Shown piece after piece: positions 12,259 through 23,884 of a stretch of DNA of 64,000 nucleotides. The DNA is from Asterias rubens. Its lineage: Eukaryota > Echinodermata > Asteroidea > Forcipulatida > Asteriidae. A program made the position numbers and the translations under genes. Numbering within the stretch: the first letter of the stretch is position 1; every line of letters starts with the position of its first letter. The stretch is taken from assembly GCF_902459465.1 (NCBI RefSeq), contig NC_047083.1, forward strand, positions 7,679,526-7,743,525, in the 5' to 3' direction. The notes beneath the pieces were generated by a model. The model saw nothing but the letters and a program-made list of their open reading frames with translations. It made no database searches and was not told the origin of the DNA.

Positions 12259-12590
12259 GGCACTGGACACCAGTGGTAATGTTGTCAAAGACCAGTACTC
12301 TCACTTGGTGTATCCCAACATAGGCCTACCCATAAAATAACAAACCTGTGGACATCGAAGTTGCAAGAGCATAATGAAAGAAATAACACCCTTGTTGCAC
12401 AATAAAAGGCTTCAGGCCTGTAGACTTTTATTATTTGAGTGACGAATATCCTTCTTTCTCAAAAACTACGTTACTTCAGGGAGAGCCTTTTCTCACAATG
12501 TTTTGAACTATCAACAGCTCTCCATTGCAAGTAAGTTTTTGTGCTAACAATTGTTTTGAGTAATTACCAATAGCGTCCAGTGCCTTTAAA
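12253..12590. mobile_element. TTTAAA-type MITE, AATAAAAGGCTT hairpin subtype
   Basis: TTTAAAGGCACTGGACACCA to CCAGTGCCTTTAAA. It is the last of three elements chained at shared TTTAAA/TAAGG junctions. Confidence 0.85.
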
Positions 12591-12926
12591 TATACAACAA
12601 CCTAATCCCCCACTCAGGCTCAGCAGACTGTTAATAATTAGGATGGCATTGGTTAAACATGATCTCTCATTTCCACTGGAGTACAAATAAAGGGAACACA
12701 AACAGCAAACAAAACTGTTAACAGTTATGCAGGCTGCTATCATGAAGTAATTTACACTTTGCTGTTGTGTAATATAACAAGGGCATCTTATAAGCGGGGA
12801 CACTATGTGGGGTCATGGTGCGTTGTAAATAGGCTAGCTGCCATAAAAAGGGGCTAAATTTTTGGGGGTCTATTTATTTATTTTTATTGGGGGCAGTGGA
12901 TTTATACTTAAATAAAAACTATTTAG

Positions 12927-13640
12927 TTTGTATTGGCCCTGGTGCCCCATCAGGTCCTAAATGGAACACTGGCACCCGAGGCCGAAAATGAAAGTTAGCG
13001 CCTAGGCCTTACTTGGAACAGTAGAACCCTTGGTGCTGTAGATGCTTAGGACCTATAGAACGTACACTATGCTTTGGACCTACAGAACACTAGTACCTAG
13101 GGCCTAAAAAGAACACAGTTTGTTTTGGCTCTTGTGCCCATCAGGTCTTAAATGGAACACTGGCGCCCAAGGCCGAAAATGAAAACTAGCGCCTAGGGCT
13201 TACTTGGAACAGTGGAACCCTTGGTGCTGTAGATGCTTAGGACATACATAACACTATGCTTAGGACCTACAGAACACTAGTACCTAGGGCCTAAAAAGAA
13301 CACTTATGCTAAGTGCATTAGGACCTACGGAACACTAGTACCTAGGGTCTAAACAGAACACTTATGCTAAGTGCCTTAGGACCTACGGAACACTAGTACC
13401 TAGGGCCTAAACAGAACACTTATGCTAAGTGCCTTAGGACCTACGGAACACTAGTACCTAGGGCCTCACAGAACACTTATGCTAAGTGCCTAGGGCCTGC
13501 AACACGGAACACTGGAGCATTGGCATGACATGGAACCCTTGATACTATGTACAGGTATGCTTATTAGGACCTACAGAACACTAGTCTCTTGGGCCTAAAC
13601 AGCACAGTGATACCTATGAGCCACAGGGCACTGGAGCCCA
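12927..13640. repeat. Two-level tandem array built on GGACCTACGGAACACTAGTA
   Basis: In 13264-13500 a 58-bp unit repeats (13321, 13379, 13437), each with CTAGTACCTAGGGCCTAAA and GAACACTTATGCTAAGTGCC. On its left, a larger unit of about 195 bp (TTGTATTGGCCCTGGTGCCC onward, from 12927 and again from 13121) contains one degenerate 58-bp core. Related pieces reach 13640. Confidence 0.85.
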
Positions 13641-13739
13641 AGCAAAGATCCAGTTTCATGTAGTGCCCTGTAAAAAAAAGATGGCCCCTGCCCCACCCCT
13701 CCACTAAGGAGCAATTAAATTGGGGGGGGGGGGTAGTGC

Positions 13740-13925
13740 TTTCTGCTCTACCGACCAGGCTTCGAATTGATGATACCCAAGCCTACATTCGTATGCACTG
13801 TGAAAGGGGTAACCCTGTTTCAGCCCTAGGAGTAGGTGGCAATGGCCTCTGGAAAATATAATTGTAGCCCACACCTTGAAGTGGCCATCAGGCCTTGTGT
13901 GTCAGGCGACTTGCATAAAAAAAAT
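13740..13925 (+). mobile_element. Fragment of the tRNA-Ser-headed SINE, plus strand
   Basis: Shares GTAGCCCACA-CTTGAAGTGG and GTGTGTCAGGCGACTTGCAT with 52740-52830; the head is degraded. Confidence 0.55.
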
Positions 13926-14291
13926 TTTTTTTTAAATTTAAAAAATTCCCCGCCTGCGCCCCTACCCCTCTCGTGAAAGAAATCCTGGCTAAACTGCGAT
14001 TTCCATCCTAACCCCAACCATAGAGGAAGAAATCTTCTCCCCTTCATGCCCCAACCACCCACCCAATAAATCCACACTGAAATCAGATCAATAGAAATTA
14101 AAGTATTAAAGCAGTGTAATAAGTCTAGATTACAGCACTTTAATCCCCATTGATCTGGACAATCCTCCCTAATGATGGATTAAGGTTGATCTCAAACACA
14201 ATCAAACAAGCTGTAAATTACCCACTGGATGTTTCTGGCTGTCAAAAAGGCAATTTAGGGGCAGGGAAAAGGTGGAGTGGGTTGGTTCCAC

Positions 14292-14972
14292 TTTAAGGCA
14301 CTGGACACTATTTGTAACTACTCAAATAATTGTTAGCATAAAAACTTGCTTGGTAACAAGCAATGGAGAGCTGTTGATAGTATAAAACATTGTGAGAAAC
14401 AGCCACTTCTGATGAAGTAACAGAGTTTTTGAAAAAGAGGTAATTTCTCACTGAAATAATAAAAGACTTCAGCTGATGAAGTCTTTTATTATGCATCTGA
14501 AAACACACAAAGTTCTGCAACAATAATAATAATAACAACCGTATTTCTATAGCGCCTAACACCTCAAAAAAAAGTCTCTAAGCGCTCAGAGGAAAACAAA
14601 AGAATAATTAAGCATATGAAGATTTAAATAGATATGTTTTGAGAAGAGTCTTGAAACTTGAGATTGTGGTGGCTTGTTTGATGTGTAGAGGGAGATTGTT
14701 CCATAAGTGAGAAGCAGCAAACTGATAACTAAGTTGACCATATGCTTCGGTGGTAACTTTAGGAATAACGAGGGTGTCTTTGTTAGCAGAACGGAGGTTT
14801 CTAGTAGGAGTGTATGGAGTTAGTAGATCTTTCAGGTAAGTTTTGCTCTTGCAACTAAGATGACCAATTGAGCCCAAATTTTCACAGATTTGTAATTTGT
14901 ATGCATATGTTTGGATACACCAAGTGAGAATACTGGTCTTTGACAATTACCAAACATGTCCAGTGCCTTTAA
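14292..14972. mobile_element. TTTAAA-type MITE split by a LINE fragment
   Basis: Left part 14292-14521 with the AATAAAAGACTT hairpin; right part 14850-14972 ending CCAGTGCCTTTAA. The MITE bases expected between its two internal TGCAAC motifs are missing, so the insertion was accompanied by a short deletion. Confidence 0.8.
14522..14849 (-). mobile_element. 5'-truncated non-LTR retrotransposon tail (CR1/L2-like) inside a MITE
   Basis: The minus frame carries KTYLKDLLTPYTPTRNLRSA and later SYQFAASHLWNNLPLHIK, then FKTLLKTYLF and a stop at 14608. This is the usual C-terminal end of CR1/L2-type reverse transcriptases. It is followed by a short 3' UTR and a (TTA)n-type tail at 14522-14545. TGCAAC flanks the fragment at 14516-14521 and 14850-14855. 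The surrounding DNA is a split TTTAAA-type MITE (14292-14972), so the LINE inserted later. Confidence 0.8.
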
Positions 14973-14999
14973 GAAAGAAGAGTTGATATGGAATGTTGA

Positions 15000-15950
15000 C
15001 ATCAGCAACACTAATTAACGCCCCAGTTAACCATTGGAGGTTTACCAAGAAAATTGGGAGGGGGGGAGGAGGTGGCCAATAACGTAAATCGTCCCAAACA
15101 AGGCTTAAAGTCACTCTTGGAGGCTCAAAAAAGATACTATAAGGTGAAAATCCTCGGAGAGCTGAAGGTAGGAATTTTTATTGCCGCCATAATTCGGCGG
15201 TAAGCAGAGAGCTATGAAATTGGGCCCAGTCAATACACTTCTGTACTATATCTAATACTTCAAGCTTCACGGCACTTGGCAAGTTGGTTGCTTATGGATG
15301 GGACTGGACCAAGCAGTAACTTTTGTGGACACAGTTTTTGTATCAAAGTAAACACTTTGTTCAACACTGTCACTCTATAGGTAAAGAAAGTTAAGAATGT
15401 CCGCTTCTACTGAATTTAAGACATGGTCGCTAATGAGGCTACTTAGATTAATGGCCACGAATGACAAAAACTCAAAGACCACATCAGAGCAAGGACCCAG
15501 AGCAATCCCTACAACAAAAACCACCCAAAGAAACTTAAAGCTGCAGATAAACACAAGCAGTGTTGAATAAGCTCAGCTCTGTTGTGAGCATTCCAAAAAC
15601 TAGCCGTACAAAGGTAACATAACAAACACTGTATTTAGACCAACTGAGCTAGCAAAACACAAAAGGGAAAATAAGTGCAAATTCAGAGAGAAATTAGGCT
15701 TTTTTTTGTCAATGCTTCTATTTCTATTAAACATCTCTAGATTGAAGGCTGTGTATCAATCCCCTCTTCAACTCTTGACTAATTAGTATCAATCTCCGCT
15801 CATTAGGGACTGGGTGTAAGCATGGAGGAAGTTTTTTTCCTCCATGGTGTAAGGGCCACTTCAAGCTGTGATGAGATCCAGATACGTACCCTAATGGATC
15901 TTATAATTCATACCAAATACTCTTGAGTAAGAAAGAGTGTCAGTTTAAAG
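15000..15950. other. Intergenic, no gene recognised
   Basis: Mostly unique-looking AT-rich DNA. A fragment GCTATGAAATTGGGCCCAGT at 15210 is the end of an AATTTCATAGAGCTGC element. Confidence 0.5.
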
Positions 15951-15953
15951 ACA

Positions 15954-16354
15954 CTGGACACCTTTGATAATTTGTCAACGACCAGTCTTCTCACTTGGTG
16001 TATCTCAACATAGGCACAAAATAACAAACCTGTGAACATTTGAACTCAATTGGTCGTCGAAGTTGCGAAATAATGGGGGAAAAAACACCATTGTCACCTA
16101 AGTTGTGGGCTTGCAGATGCTTGATTTCGGGACCTCAAAATCTAATTCTGAGGTGTTGAAATCCAGTTCATTTATTTTAGTGGAAAATAACTTCTTTCTC
16201 AAAAAGTTACTACAGAGGAATCTTAGGGAGCTGAAGTTCTTACAAGTTTTCACAATGTTTTACACTATCGACAGCTCTCCATTGCTTGTTACCACGTAAG
16301 TTTTTATGTTAACAATTATTTTGAGTAATTACCAAACAGGTCTAGTGCCTTTAA
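15954..16354. mobile_element. TTTAAA-type MITE, GGTCTCGAAATC-related hairpin
   Basis: TTTAAAGACACTGGACACCT to GTCTAGTGCCTTTAA, slightly longer in the centre (TTTATTTTAGTGG). Confidence 0.8.
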
Positions 16355-16359
16355 GCACG

Positions 16360-16740
16360 GAGTGTCCTTTCTCTAGGGTTTTGAGGTTTAAAGAGGAACT
16401 CTTTTGCCTTCAGTGTTGTCCCAACACAGTTGGGACGTCTTTGTGTTCTTAAAAGGAGCCTTTGATGTTTACAGAGTGATACTGTGAAGGTTGTACAACA
16501 GAGGGGAAGACATTGTTGGTGTTTAGAGGGGAACACTTAACACTCCTGATTCCGGCATCCTTGAAAGCACAATCTCCAATTATTAGAGACTCCTTCACGC
16601 TTTTGAACACAACACAATTACGCCCCGGGACAGAAAACAGGGGGCATGGCTTAGCTGGTTGCAGAAACCTTTCACAATGGAGTTTTTCTGGTGTGAGAAT
16701 TACTTGTCACCATAAAATGTCAGTTTCGATTTAAAGTGAC
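16360..16740 (-). other. Unrecognised segment with a long open minus frame, no start codon
   Basis: One minus frame stays open for about 85 codons, to a stop near 16455, and includes CVVFKSVKESLIIGDCAFKD followed by AGIRSVKCSPLNTNN. The pattern hints at repeats with regularly spaced hydrophobic residues, but there is no ATG and no convincing splice sites. It lies between a MITE and a series of AAAGGGGCAAGG-type repeats. Confidence 0.2.
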
Positions 16741-16950
16741 TTTTACCAAAAATATGACAACAAGTTTATGAGATTAAAACGTTGACAGGGACAGGCCTGG
16801 AATTCAGCTTTGAAAGGGGCAAGGCCATTTTCATTTCGCAAATGGGCAATCCCATTGGAAAATGTTGAAGGGGCACAAAGGCCAAGACCAGGGCAACAGA
16901 GCGAGCAGGAAACACTACAAAACAAAAGGCAATCTCATTGAAAATCCTTT

Positions 16951-17108
16951 AAGGCCGGTCGCGCGATGGTCGCGTAATGGAAATTTTGACGCGCGCTCAT
17001 AAAAAACAGTTTATAGGCCTCAGCGATGACTATGAACTGAGTTTTTTAGAATCACGCGTCAAGATTTCCAATGCGCGACTATCGCGTAACCGACTATAAA
17101 CCAGCCTT
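16951..17108. mobile_element. Short palindromic element with GGTCGCGCGATGGTCGCG-type arms
   Basis: TAAGGCCGGTCGCGCGATGG at the left pairs imperfectly with CGCGACTATCGCGTAACC, then CAGCCTTA at the right, around GCGCGCTCATAAAAAAC. Confidence 0.6.
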
Positions 17109-17639
17109 AAATCTATTAGGGAATCTTTTGAAGGGACACCATGGCCAAAAAAAGGGCAACAGGCAGCAAATTTTCATTTTGCAAAGGGGCTAGCAATCCC
17201 ATTGGAAAATCTTTAATTCAAAGGGAGATCAGGGCAACAGAGCAAGCTCAACAGCGCAGAAAAAAACATTACAAAGAAAATAAGCTTAAAAGGATCACCC
17301 AAAATTCTTTGATTTTAGTAAAACTGGATTCCTTGTCTCTGGAAATGCAGATGCAGTCATCATTACAATCGAGTCTCAGGCTGTTTAAGTCCAGATAATG
17401 AGTGAAATATTTTCACGGCGGCCATTTTAAAAACAATTCCCATAAGTCATCAAACAAACTTCATGAAGGATAGTAGCCCTCATTTGCATATTTAAGAGCC
17501 ATAGATAAATGTTTGTTACAATTTGATCTGTCAGTAGTTTCTCAAAATCTATCGGTTGACAAATTCTCAAGAACTGAACTGAACTTAATTTGCCTACAAG
17601 GAAACAAGTTAGAAGATTTGGGGTTGAATAGGACAAATT

Positions 17640-18000
17640 GACTAGAGCGGTATTTGAACTAATGACCTATGCTCAACTGAGCTATGTTGGCGGTCGCCCT
17701 ATTGTGTCAATATCTTTGTTACGGGGGTGCCAGTCAGAAGCCATACAACCATTAACTGCCAGGTAGCCAGGGATCACACCGACTTTTCCTACCTGGGAAG
17801 CGGCAGCCAGGGGATCACCTTAAAGGGGACTTGACTTTTTGTTTCAGATATTAAACAACAAGGGAAACTGACTGGGCATATTTTAAATGATTTGGGGTTG
17901 AACAAAGACAGGTTGACTAGAGTGGGATTTGAACCAACAACCTCCAGATTAACGTGCCAATGCTCTACCAACTGAGCTATCTAGCTATATTCTGTAAATT
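17640..18000 (-). mobile_element. tRNA-related repeat with tRNA-like units at both ends of the body
   Basis: Read on the minus strand: TAGCTCAGTTGGTAGAGC and GGTTCAAATCCCACTCTAG (tRNA-like, 17915-17990), a body with GGTGATCCCCTGGCTGCCGC and GTATGGCTTCTGACTGGCAC, then a second, decayed tRNA-like unit (17643-17695). Related copies: 10670-10850, 23885-24175, 30765-30960, 35085-35250. Confidence 0.7.
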
Positions 18001-18158
18001 GAGCTACCTAGCTATACTCTGTGAAAACCATGCCACTCCTGTACTTTCATACTGTGTATGAAGGAAGTATATGTAGATTCCATTTGAAAAAATGATAAAT
18101 GACTGGGGGAAAAACAGACCAGTCGTTTATGCTTAGCACCCCAAGGATTTCAAACCAC

Positions 18159-18554
18159 TTAAAGACTCTGGACACCTTCGGTAATTGTCAAAGACCAGTC
18201 TGCTTAGTTTGTGTATCTCAACACATGCACAAAAATAAAAAATCTTTGAAAATTTGAACTCAATTGGTCGTCGAAGATAAGAGATAATAATGGAAGAAAA
18301 ACCACCCTTTTCACTTGAAGTTGTGTGCTTAAAGATGCTTGATTTCGGTGTCTCAAAATCTAATTCTAATGTCTTGAAATCAAATTCAAATATTTTAGTG
18401 GAAAATTACTTCTTTCTCGAAAACTACGTTACTTCAGAGAAAGCCGTTTCTCACAATGTTTTATACTACCAACTGCTCCCCATGGTTGTTACCATGTAAA
18501 TTTTTATGCTAACAATTATTTTGAGTAATTACCAATAGTGTCCAGTGCCTTTAA
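18159..18554. mobile_element. TTTAAA-type MITE
   Basis: TTAAAGACTCTGGACACCTT to GTCCAGTGCCTTTAA; closest to 15954-16354, with the central hairpin decayed. Confidence 0.8.
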
Positions 18555-18959
18555 TTAAAGATTGTGTCAGGACACTTTAACAACTTCTGCCAATTTGTTC
18601 CATCAAAATTGCCTTACAGTAGTCAAGTGGTGCATGTTTAACCCAAGGAGATGGCTGAAAAACAGGAATGAATAGTGACTAATTAGGTCTATGTCGCACA
18701 GACCGGGGTTCCTTTTGGCTCTTGGTGACCTCCGGAGATGAAAGAATTCGCTCAAGGAATTCTTTCAAGCGTTTGTATCACTGCACTGACTTGTGGAGAG
18801 GTTAAGCTACCATATAATGTGGATGTGAGGTTTAGATTTTGATTCTTTTAACTTCTGCGTGTTCCGCAGATATCGAATAATAAATCACAAGAGAAAGCTT
18901 CCCAGGGCCACATTTCATAAAGCCTGTAAACACGAAAAATTAGCACAGAAAATTATTCC

Positions 18960-19347
18960 TTAGAGGCAGTGGACACTATTGGTAATTTCTCAAAATAATT
19001 ATTAGCATAAAACGTTAATTGGTAACAAGTAATGGGGAGAGGTTGATAGTTTAAAACATTGTGAGAAACGGCTCCCTCTGAAGTAATGTAGTTTCCGAAA
19101 AAGAAGTAATTTTCCACGAATTTGATTTCGAGACCTCAGATTTAGAATTTGAGGTCTCGAAATCAAGCATCTGAAAGCACACAACTTCGTGTGACAAGTT
19201 TTTTTTCTTCTTTTTTTCATTATTATCTTGCAACTTCGACGACCGATTGAGCTCAAATTTTCACAGGTTTGTTATTTTATGCATGTTGAGATACACCAAG
19301 TGAGGAGACTGGTTTTTGACAATTACTAATTGTGTCCAGTGTCTTTA
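18960..19347. mobile_element. TTTAAA-type MITE, GGTCTCGAAATC hairpin subtype
   Basis: TTAGAGGCAGTGGACACTAT to GTCCAGTGTCTTTAG. It ends about 195 bases left of the putative exon at 19542. Confidence 0.82.
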
Positions 19348-19541
19348 GCAGTAAAAACAGCCAAAATTTTGTGAAGTTGTCACCACATTACTTCAAAGAG
19401 AAATGTTTCTCAAAATGCTTGATACTACCAAAAGCTGTTGTAGGCTTCTCATCATACGTTTTTACTGCCATTAATTTTAAGAGTGACTACCATATTTCAT
19501 AGGTCGGGTGCCAGACTATAAGATAACAGAAAGTGACTTAC

Positions 19542-19660
19542 GTGACCATGATGGTACCCAGGGAGGTGAAGGATGAGATGATGGGGAGCCATGCCAAACC
19601 TAAAGGCATTGTGGAAGATGGAAGGGTCCTGTTGCGGAGAATTCACAAGTTTCCGAAGTC
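19542..19660 (-). CDS. Possible first coding exon of a DRAM/TMEM150-like membrane protein
   Basis: On the minus strand a strong acceptor (TTTCCTTTCTTTGAAG) and a strong donor (GTAAGTCAC) bound 119 bases. After about 51 bases of leader, an ATG in good context (CACAATG) starts MPLGLAWLPIISSFTSLG, then TIMV, then a split Thr. A short polar start followed directly by a G-WLPI hydrophobic helix is typical of the Frag1/DRAM/Sfk1 family, whose six-helix members act in lysosomal and plasma membranes. Only 22 residues are visible. No following exon could be found between 1 and 19500, so the rest would lie beyond the left edge. It is not a copy of any repeat seen in the window. The family call is tentative. 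Confidence 0.4.
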
Positions 19661-20390
19661 CTTCAAAGAAAGGAAATGAAACATAAACATTTCAAAAACT
19701 GTTTCTTTTATTTAAAAAAAAGCATTTTACCAAAAGCTGAACAAAAGTTGGGAGAAAGGGAACAGTTACTATTAGATTCTGCAGGAAACATGAATTATTC
19801 ATGAGGTTTAGAGTATTGACAGAGAGGGGAGAGTGAATGGTTTGATTTCTTAGTTGCTGCTGACAACTCATACATATTCATGAGGCTGTATTTATACGAT
19901 TACACCATGTGAAGGAGAGACAGACATTTTCTACACACAAATTTGAAACTATAATTTGGCCTATAATCAGGACAAGTGTTTAATTTTCAAAAAGTGCCCT
20001 CCGATCAAAAGCTGATTTTTTAAAGAAGATGTTTTTTACAGAAGATGTATCGGGAATTATTCATGAGTATTATCAATAAGTTTGGGACAAGATCAAAACT
20101 GCAGACAGCCTGAGAGGGGGATGCAAACCAGTTTCCTGTTTTTCTGGACTCATGCTGACTAATCATGAATTATTCATGACGTGTTTATTCTCTGCGTTTT
20201 CTTAGATCAAAAGCTAAACCAACAAAGCAATGGCTAAACACACAAAGCTAGTGAGAGTAGTATTGTAGGTGAATGCCTTGAAAAGTCAACAACGATTCAA
20301 ATATTGAAGCAAGATTACTGTAGATCGATTTTCCAAAACCGTAGAACGCCGACAACGGACCTAGTCATCAGACAACTTCCTGGCCGGGAA
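19661..20390. other. Unique-looking DNA upstream of the 19.5-kb exon
   Basis: It is largely free of the window's repeats and has several ATTCATGA steps (19795, 19878, 20060, 20168). If the exon at 19542 is real this is its upstream intron. No coding frame is seen. Confidence 0.4.
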
Positions 20391-20394
20391 GTCA

Positions 20395-21005
20395 AACTGG
20401 TCAGTTACCGACAAATATTGACCTAGCACCGGGTCCTTATAATAGCATTATGGACCCCTAAAAGCTTACCTCATTAACAAACTGTTATACATAACTGAAA
20501 GATGATAAATAGTCACAGTTTACAAAATTTGAAATAAAAGATGTGCCGACAAAGCCCAACTGGTCCATTACGGACAAATATTGACCTAGCACTGAGTCCT
20601 TATTAGCATTATGGACCCCACAGAGCTTACACATGATCTCATTAACAAACTGCTAGGCCCTAACATAACTGAATGATGATAAATAGTCACAGTTTACAAA
20701 ATTTGAAATAAACATGTGCGGACAGAACTAGGCCAAGTAAGCCAAACTGGTCCGTTACTGACAAATATTGACCTAGCAGTCCTTATTAGCAAGGTTACCT
20801 CATTAACAAATTGTTATACATTTTTTATAACTGAACGATGATAAATAGTTACAAAATTTGAAATAAAAGATGTGCCAACAGAACTAGGCCCTGGAAGTGG
20901 AACTGGTCCTTTATTGAAAAATATTTACCTAGCACCGGGTCATTATTGGTATTATGGACCCCCAAAAGCTCAATACCTCATTAACAAACTGTTATACATA
21001 AATGC
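20395..21005. repeat. Tandem repeat of 156-187 bp, four copies
   Basis: ACAAATATTGACCTAGCAC recurs at 20411, 20574 and 20761, with a diverged copy near 20917. Each is followed by TTATGGACCCC, TCATTAACAAACTG and ATGATAAATAGTCACAG. Length differences come from small deletions. Confidence 0.85.
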
Positions 21006-21850
21006 AAGTGCCGACCGAGCTTTGCTTTTACTTTACAGTTTTTTCTCAACGCTCTTATTACTGCCAAACGAGAAGAGAGAAGACAATGAAGAAATTTCAG
21101 TTTTAGATGTGAGAGGAAAACTCCAGAGAATTGGGCCAAACTCTCCCAGACAATATCTAAAAATATTTTGCGTTGTCCCAGAGACAACTTCATACAACGG
21201 AAACTTTCAGAGACATTACTGCCCTAGCAATCCTGAAGAACTGGGTTTTTCAAGCCTAGCTCAAGAAATTACTTTGTCTCACTTGCTTCAACCATACAGC
21301 AATTAGTCATGCTCAGTTTCATTTAGCCGTAACTTAATAAAATATTGACAAATTCCACCGCAAACCCCTGTCAATATTTGCCTATCGGCAAATCCTTTGC
21401 CCCAGCCCCAAACAACTTACTCACATTTGATTTGTTTGCCACAGATTACATAACTTGTTTGTGAGAGCTTTCCTCTGTCACTGGCAGCGCACCACAGGCA
21501 TCTATGGATTTACTTGAGGTTTAGGAACTGAAGAAAGTATGCAGAAGTGTTTTCTGTTTTTCTTTTGACTTTTTTGTGTCCCGACAGGGTTGTTATTCTT
21601 AAAGTGGGGGGATCAAATGAAATCCTATTGGGCGAAGTGGAGGAGAGTGTGTTATTTCTACAGGGGATGTAATTAACAAGGGAACAATAGAATTGTGATC
21701 GGACATTGAAGACGACTCCTAACTAAGCAGACAAGGTATTGTCGGAGAAGTGTCTTGCCTCAAACGCTAGTCTAGTCTGGTAGTCCCAAGGTTCGTATTT
21801 TGCTTCTACCCTGGATTTTTACGCCAAAAAAGACAGCTGTGCGTATGAGA
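21005..21850. other. Non-repetitive stretch with an unrecognised plus ORF
   Basis: A plus frame ends at 21306 after NPEELGFSSLAQEITLSHLL. Its first third is the tandem repeat to the left, and an overlapping minus frame is also open. I recognise neither. Confidence 0.3.
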
Positions 21851-22735
21851 CCTATAGTTCCCGCTGGCGAAACAGTTTTGAAATGTTATTTTTTTAAGGT
21901 ACACCCAGCCAGTAGAGATTTTGTTGGCCTTTCACACTTTATTTGAAAGGTAAAGACGACTGGTAAAAACCCAACAGTGCATCAACATCAACAGTAACAC
22001 AACAAAAACAACAAAAACAACAAAAACAACAAAATAACAACAAAATAACACCGGATTTTACACCGCAATATAAAAAGCTGTCCATAGTCCATACATGTCA
22101 CCTACTCCCGCTGGTGAAACAGCTCTGAAATATTATTTTTTTAAAGGTTATACGCCCAGTCAGTAGAAAACCAAACAGTGCATCAACATCACTAGTAACA
22201 CATTAACAAAAACAGCAACAACAACAAAATAACACCGTTCTATGCCGGAACAAAAATAGCTGCTCATACATGTATTCCCGCTGGCGACAAGGTTCTAAAA
22301 TGTTATTTTTTTAAGGTTACGCCCAAGCAGTAGAGATTTTGTTGATCTTTCACACAATCAGTCAAAGTTAAAAACGAATGGTAAAAAACCCAACAGCACA
22401 TCAACAACAACAGTAACACATCAACTAAAACAGCAACAACAACAAAACAACACCGGATTTTACGCGGGAATATAAAAAGCTGTCCATACATGCAACCTAT
22501 TCACATCACTGGCGAAACAGTTCTGAAATTTATTTCTTAAGGTACACCCAGGCAGTAGACATTGTGTTAACCTTCACACTATCTTTAAAAGTTAAAGACG
22601 AATGGTAAAAACCCAAGAGTGCAACAACATCAACAGTTACACACAACAACACAAAACAGCAGCAACAACAAAATAACACTGCAACAACACCAATAACAAC
22701 GACAACTACAACAACAAAATAGTAACATTTCACTA
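21850..22735. repeat. Tandem repeat of about 200-240 bp with CAACAA microsatellite cores
   Basis: Four units, each with CCCGCTGGCGAAACAGTTCT-like, TTAAGGTACACCCAGCCAGT, CAACAGTGCATCAACATCAA and a CAACAACAAAATAACACC run. The CAA runs differ in length between units. Confidence 0.85.
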
Positions 22736-23010
22736 ACAGTCTCCTGATGATGACTAGAGCGAGCTATTTCAAAAGTTAAGACTAATTAAGAACTCACTCC
22801 GCGTGTCTCTAAGCTAAAGTGGTATAGTCCAAGCCGATTTTCTACCTTTCGCCCAGGTAGTAGTGACAAAGCAGGCAGTTCTTTTCAGAACTTAGACTTT
22901 TCAGAACTTAGAAGTCTCCTGAAAAAACAAAATCTACTCCGCCGGGGTAGTAGAATATATAGCAAGACAACAAACTACCTTTGTGTTCACAAAGCACCAA
23001 GATTCAGCTT
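22735..23010. mobile_element. Copy of the CTACTTGCCAGGTAGAG MITE, partial
   Basis: Contains CTCCTGATGATGACTAGAGC, GCCCAGGTAGTAGTGAC and TCAGAACTTAGAAGTCTCC; the outer inverted ends are lost. Confidence 0.65.
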
Positions 23011-23264
23011 AAGACGAGTTGTCATCCGTATTGATTTATAATTTGTGATTTCACACTTTGCTTAGCAATTAAGATCGTTACAAACAACAAGATCGATCTT
23101 CAAGCAATGTGCAATCAACCACTGGTGAGTTTGTTGTGTTTTCATTAAAAGCCTTCCAGAAAGACTCTGCAAGTTAAGACTGTAGAACTGATTGCTCAAA
23201 ATGTTTACTGGACCAGAATTTATTTGATAAGACCATCGGATGGAGTTAAACAAGCACTATGAGA

Positions 23265-23470
23265 AAATCGGGGCCCAATTTCAAAAAACTGTTAAGCAGA
23301 AAATACTGCTTAGCAAATTTCTTAGCTAAGCAACAAATTAGTGTGGACCAGTTGCAACAATGAAAAATTTATGTAATTTGGCTGGTAACCTGTTTCTGTT
23401 GAGCAACACTTTTCTGTGCTTAGCAAGTTTTTTTGCGCTTACAGGCTTTATTAAATTTGGGCCCTAGACG
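23265..23470. mobile_element. Palindromic MITE, AATTTCATAGAGCTGC family (diverged)
   Basis: GGGGCCCAATTTCAAAAAAC at one end and TTAAATTTGGGCCC at the other, with the family core TTGGCTGGTAACCTG. A partial further copy lies at 23630-23760. Confidence 0.7.
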
Positions 23471-23884
23471 TGTAGATATCATTATGTGAAAGAATAGACC
23501 TACTTTGATACTCAAGAGAATTGAATGGTACTATCAGAATTTTCTAAAAAGATAGTACACAATGCTAGCTATTCTTCAATTAAAAAAACACAAGACTGCC
23601 AGGCAATTGTCCGAGGCCACGGCTAATTTCAAGTCAGAACATACTGCTTAAAAAATCCCTGCTTAGCAATAATGAGCAGATTACCAGTCACAAATTGTAC
23701 ATGTGACATGGTATTTTTACTGTTTATTCTAGTTAGCACAATTTTGCTTTGTCTAACCACGTGAGGGCGCTCTCAATAGTATTTTTATCACTTCCGGGTT
23801 CCGGGGTTATACGCGATTCGTCCTGCATAGTTTTAATAGGCATTTTGTCACTTTTGTTGCGCCGTAGTTTTAAGTTGTTTTTTG

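Noticed and set aside
20872..21306. 144-codon plus ORF
   Set aside because: Its first third is a tandem repeat, an overlapping minus frame is also open, and no family is recognised.
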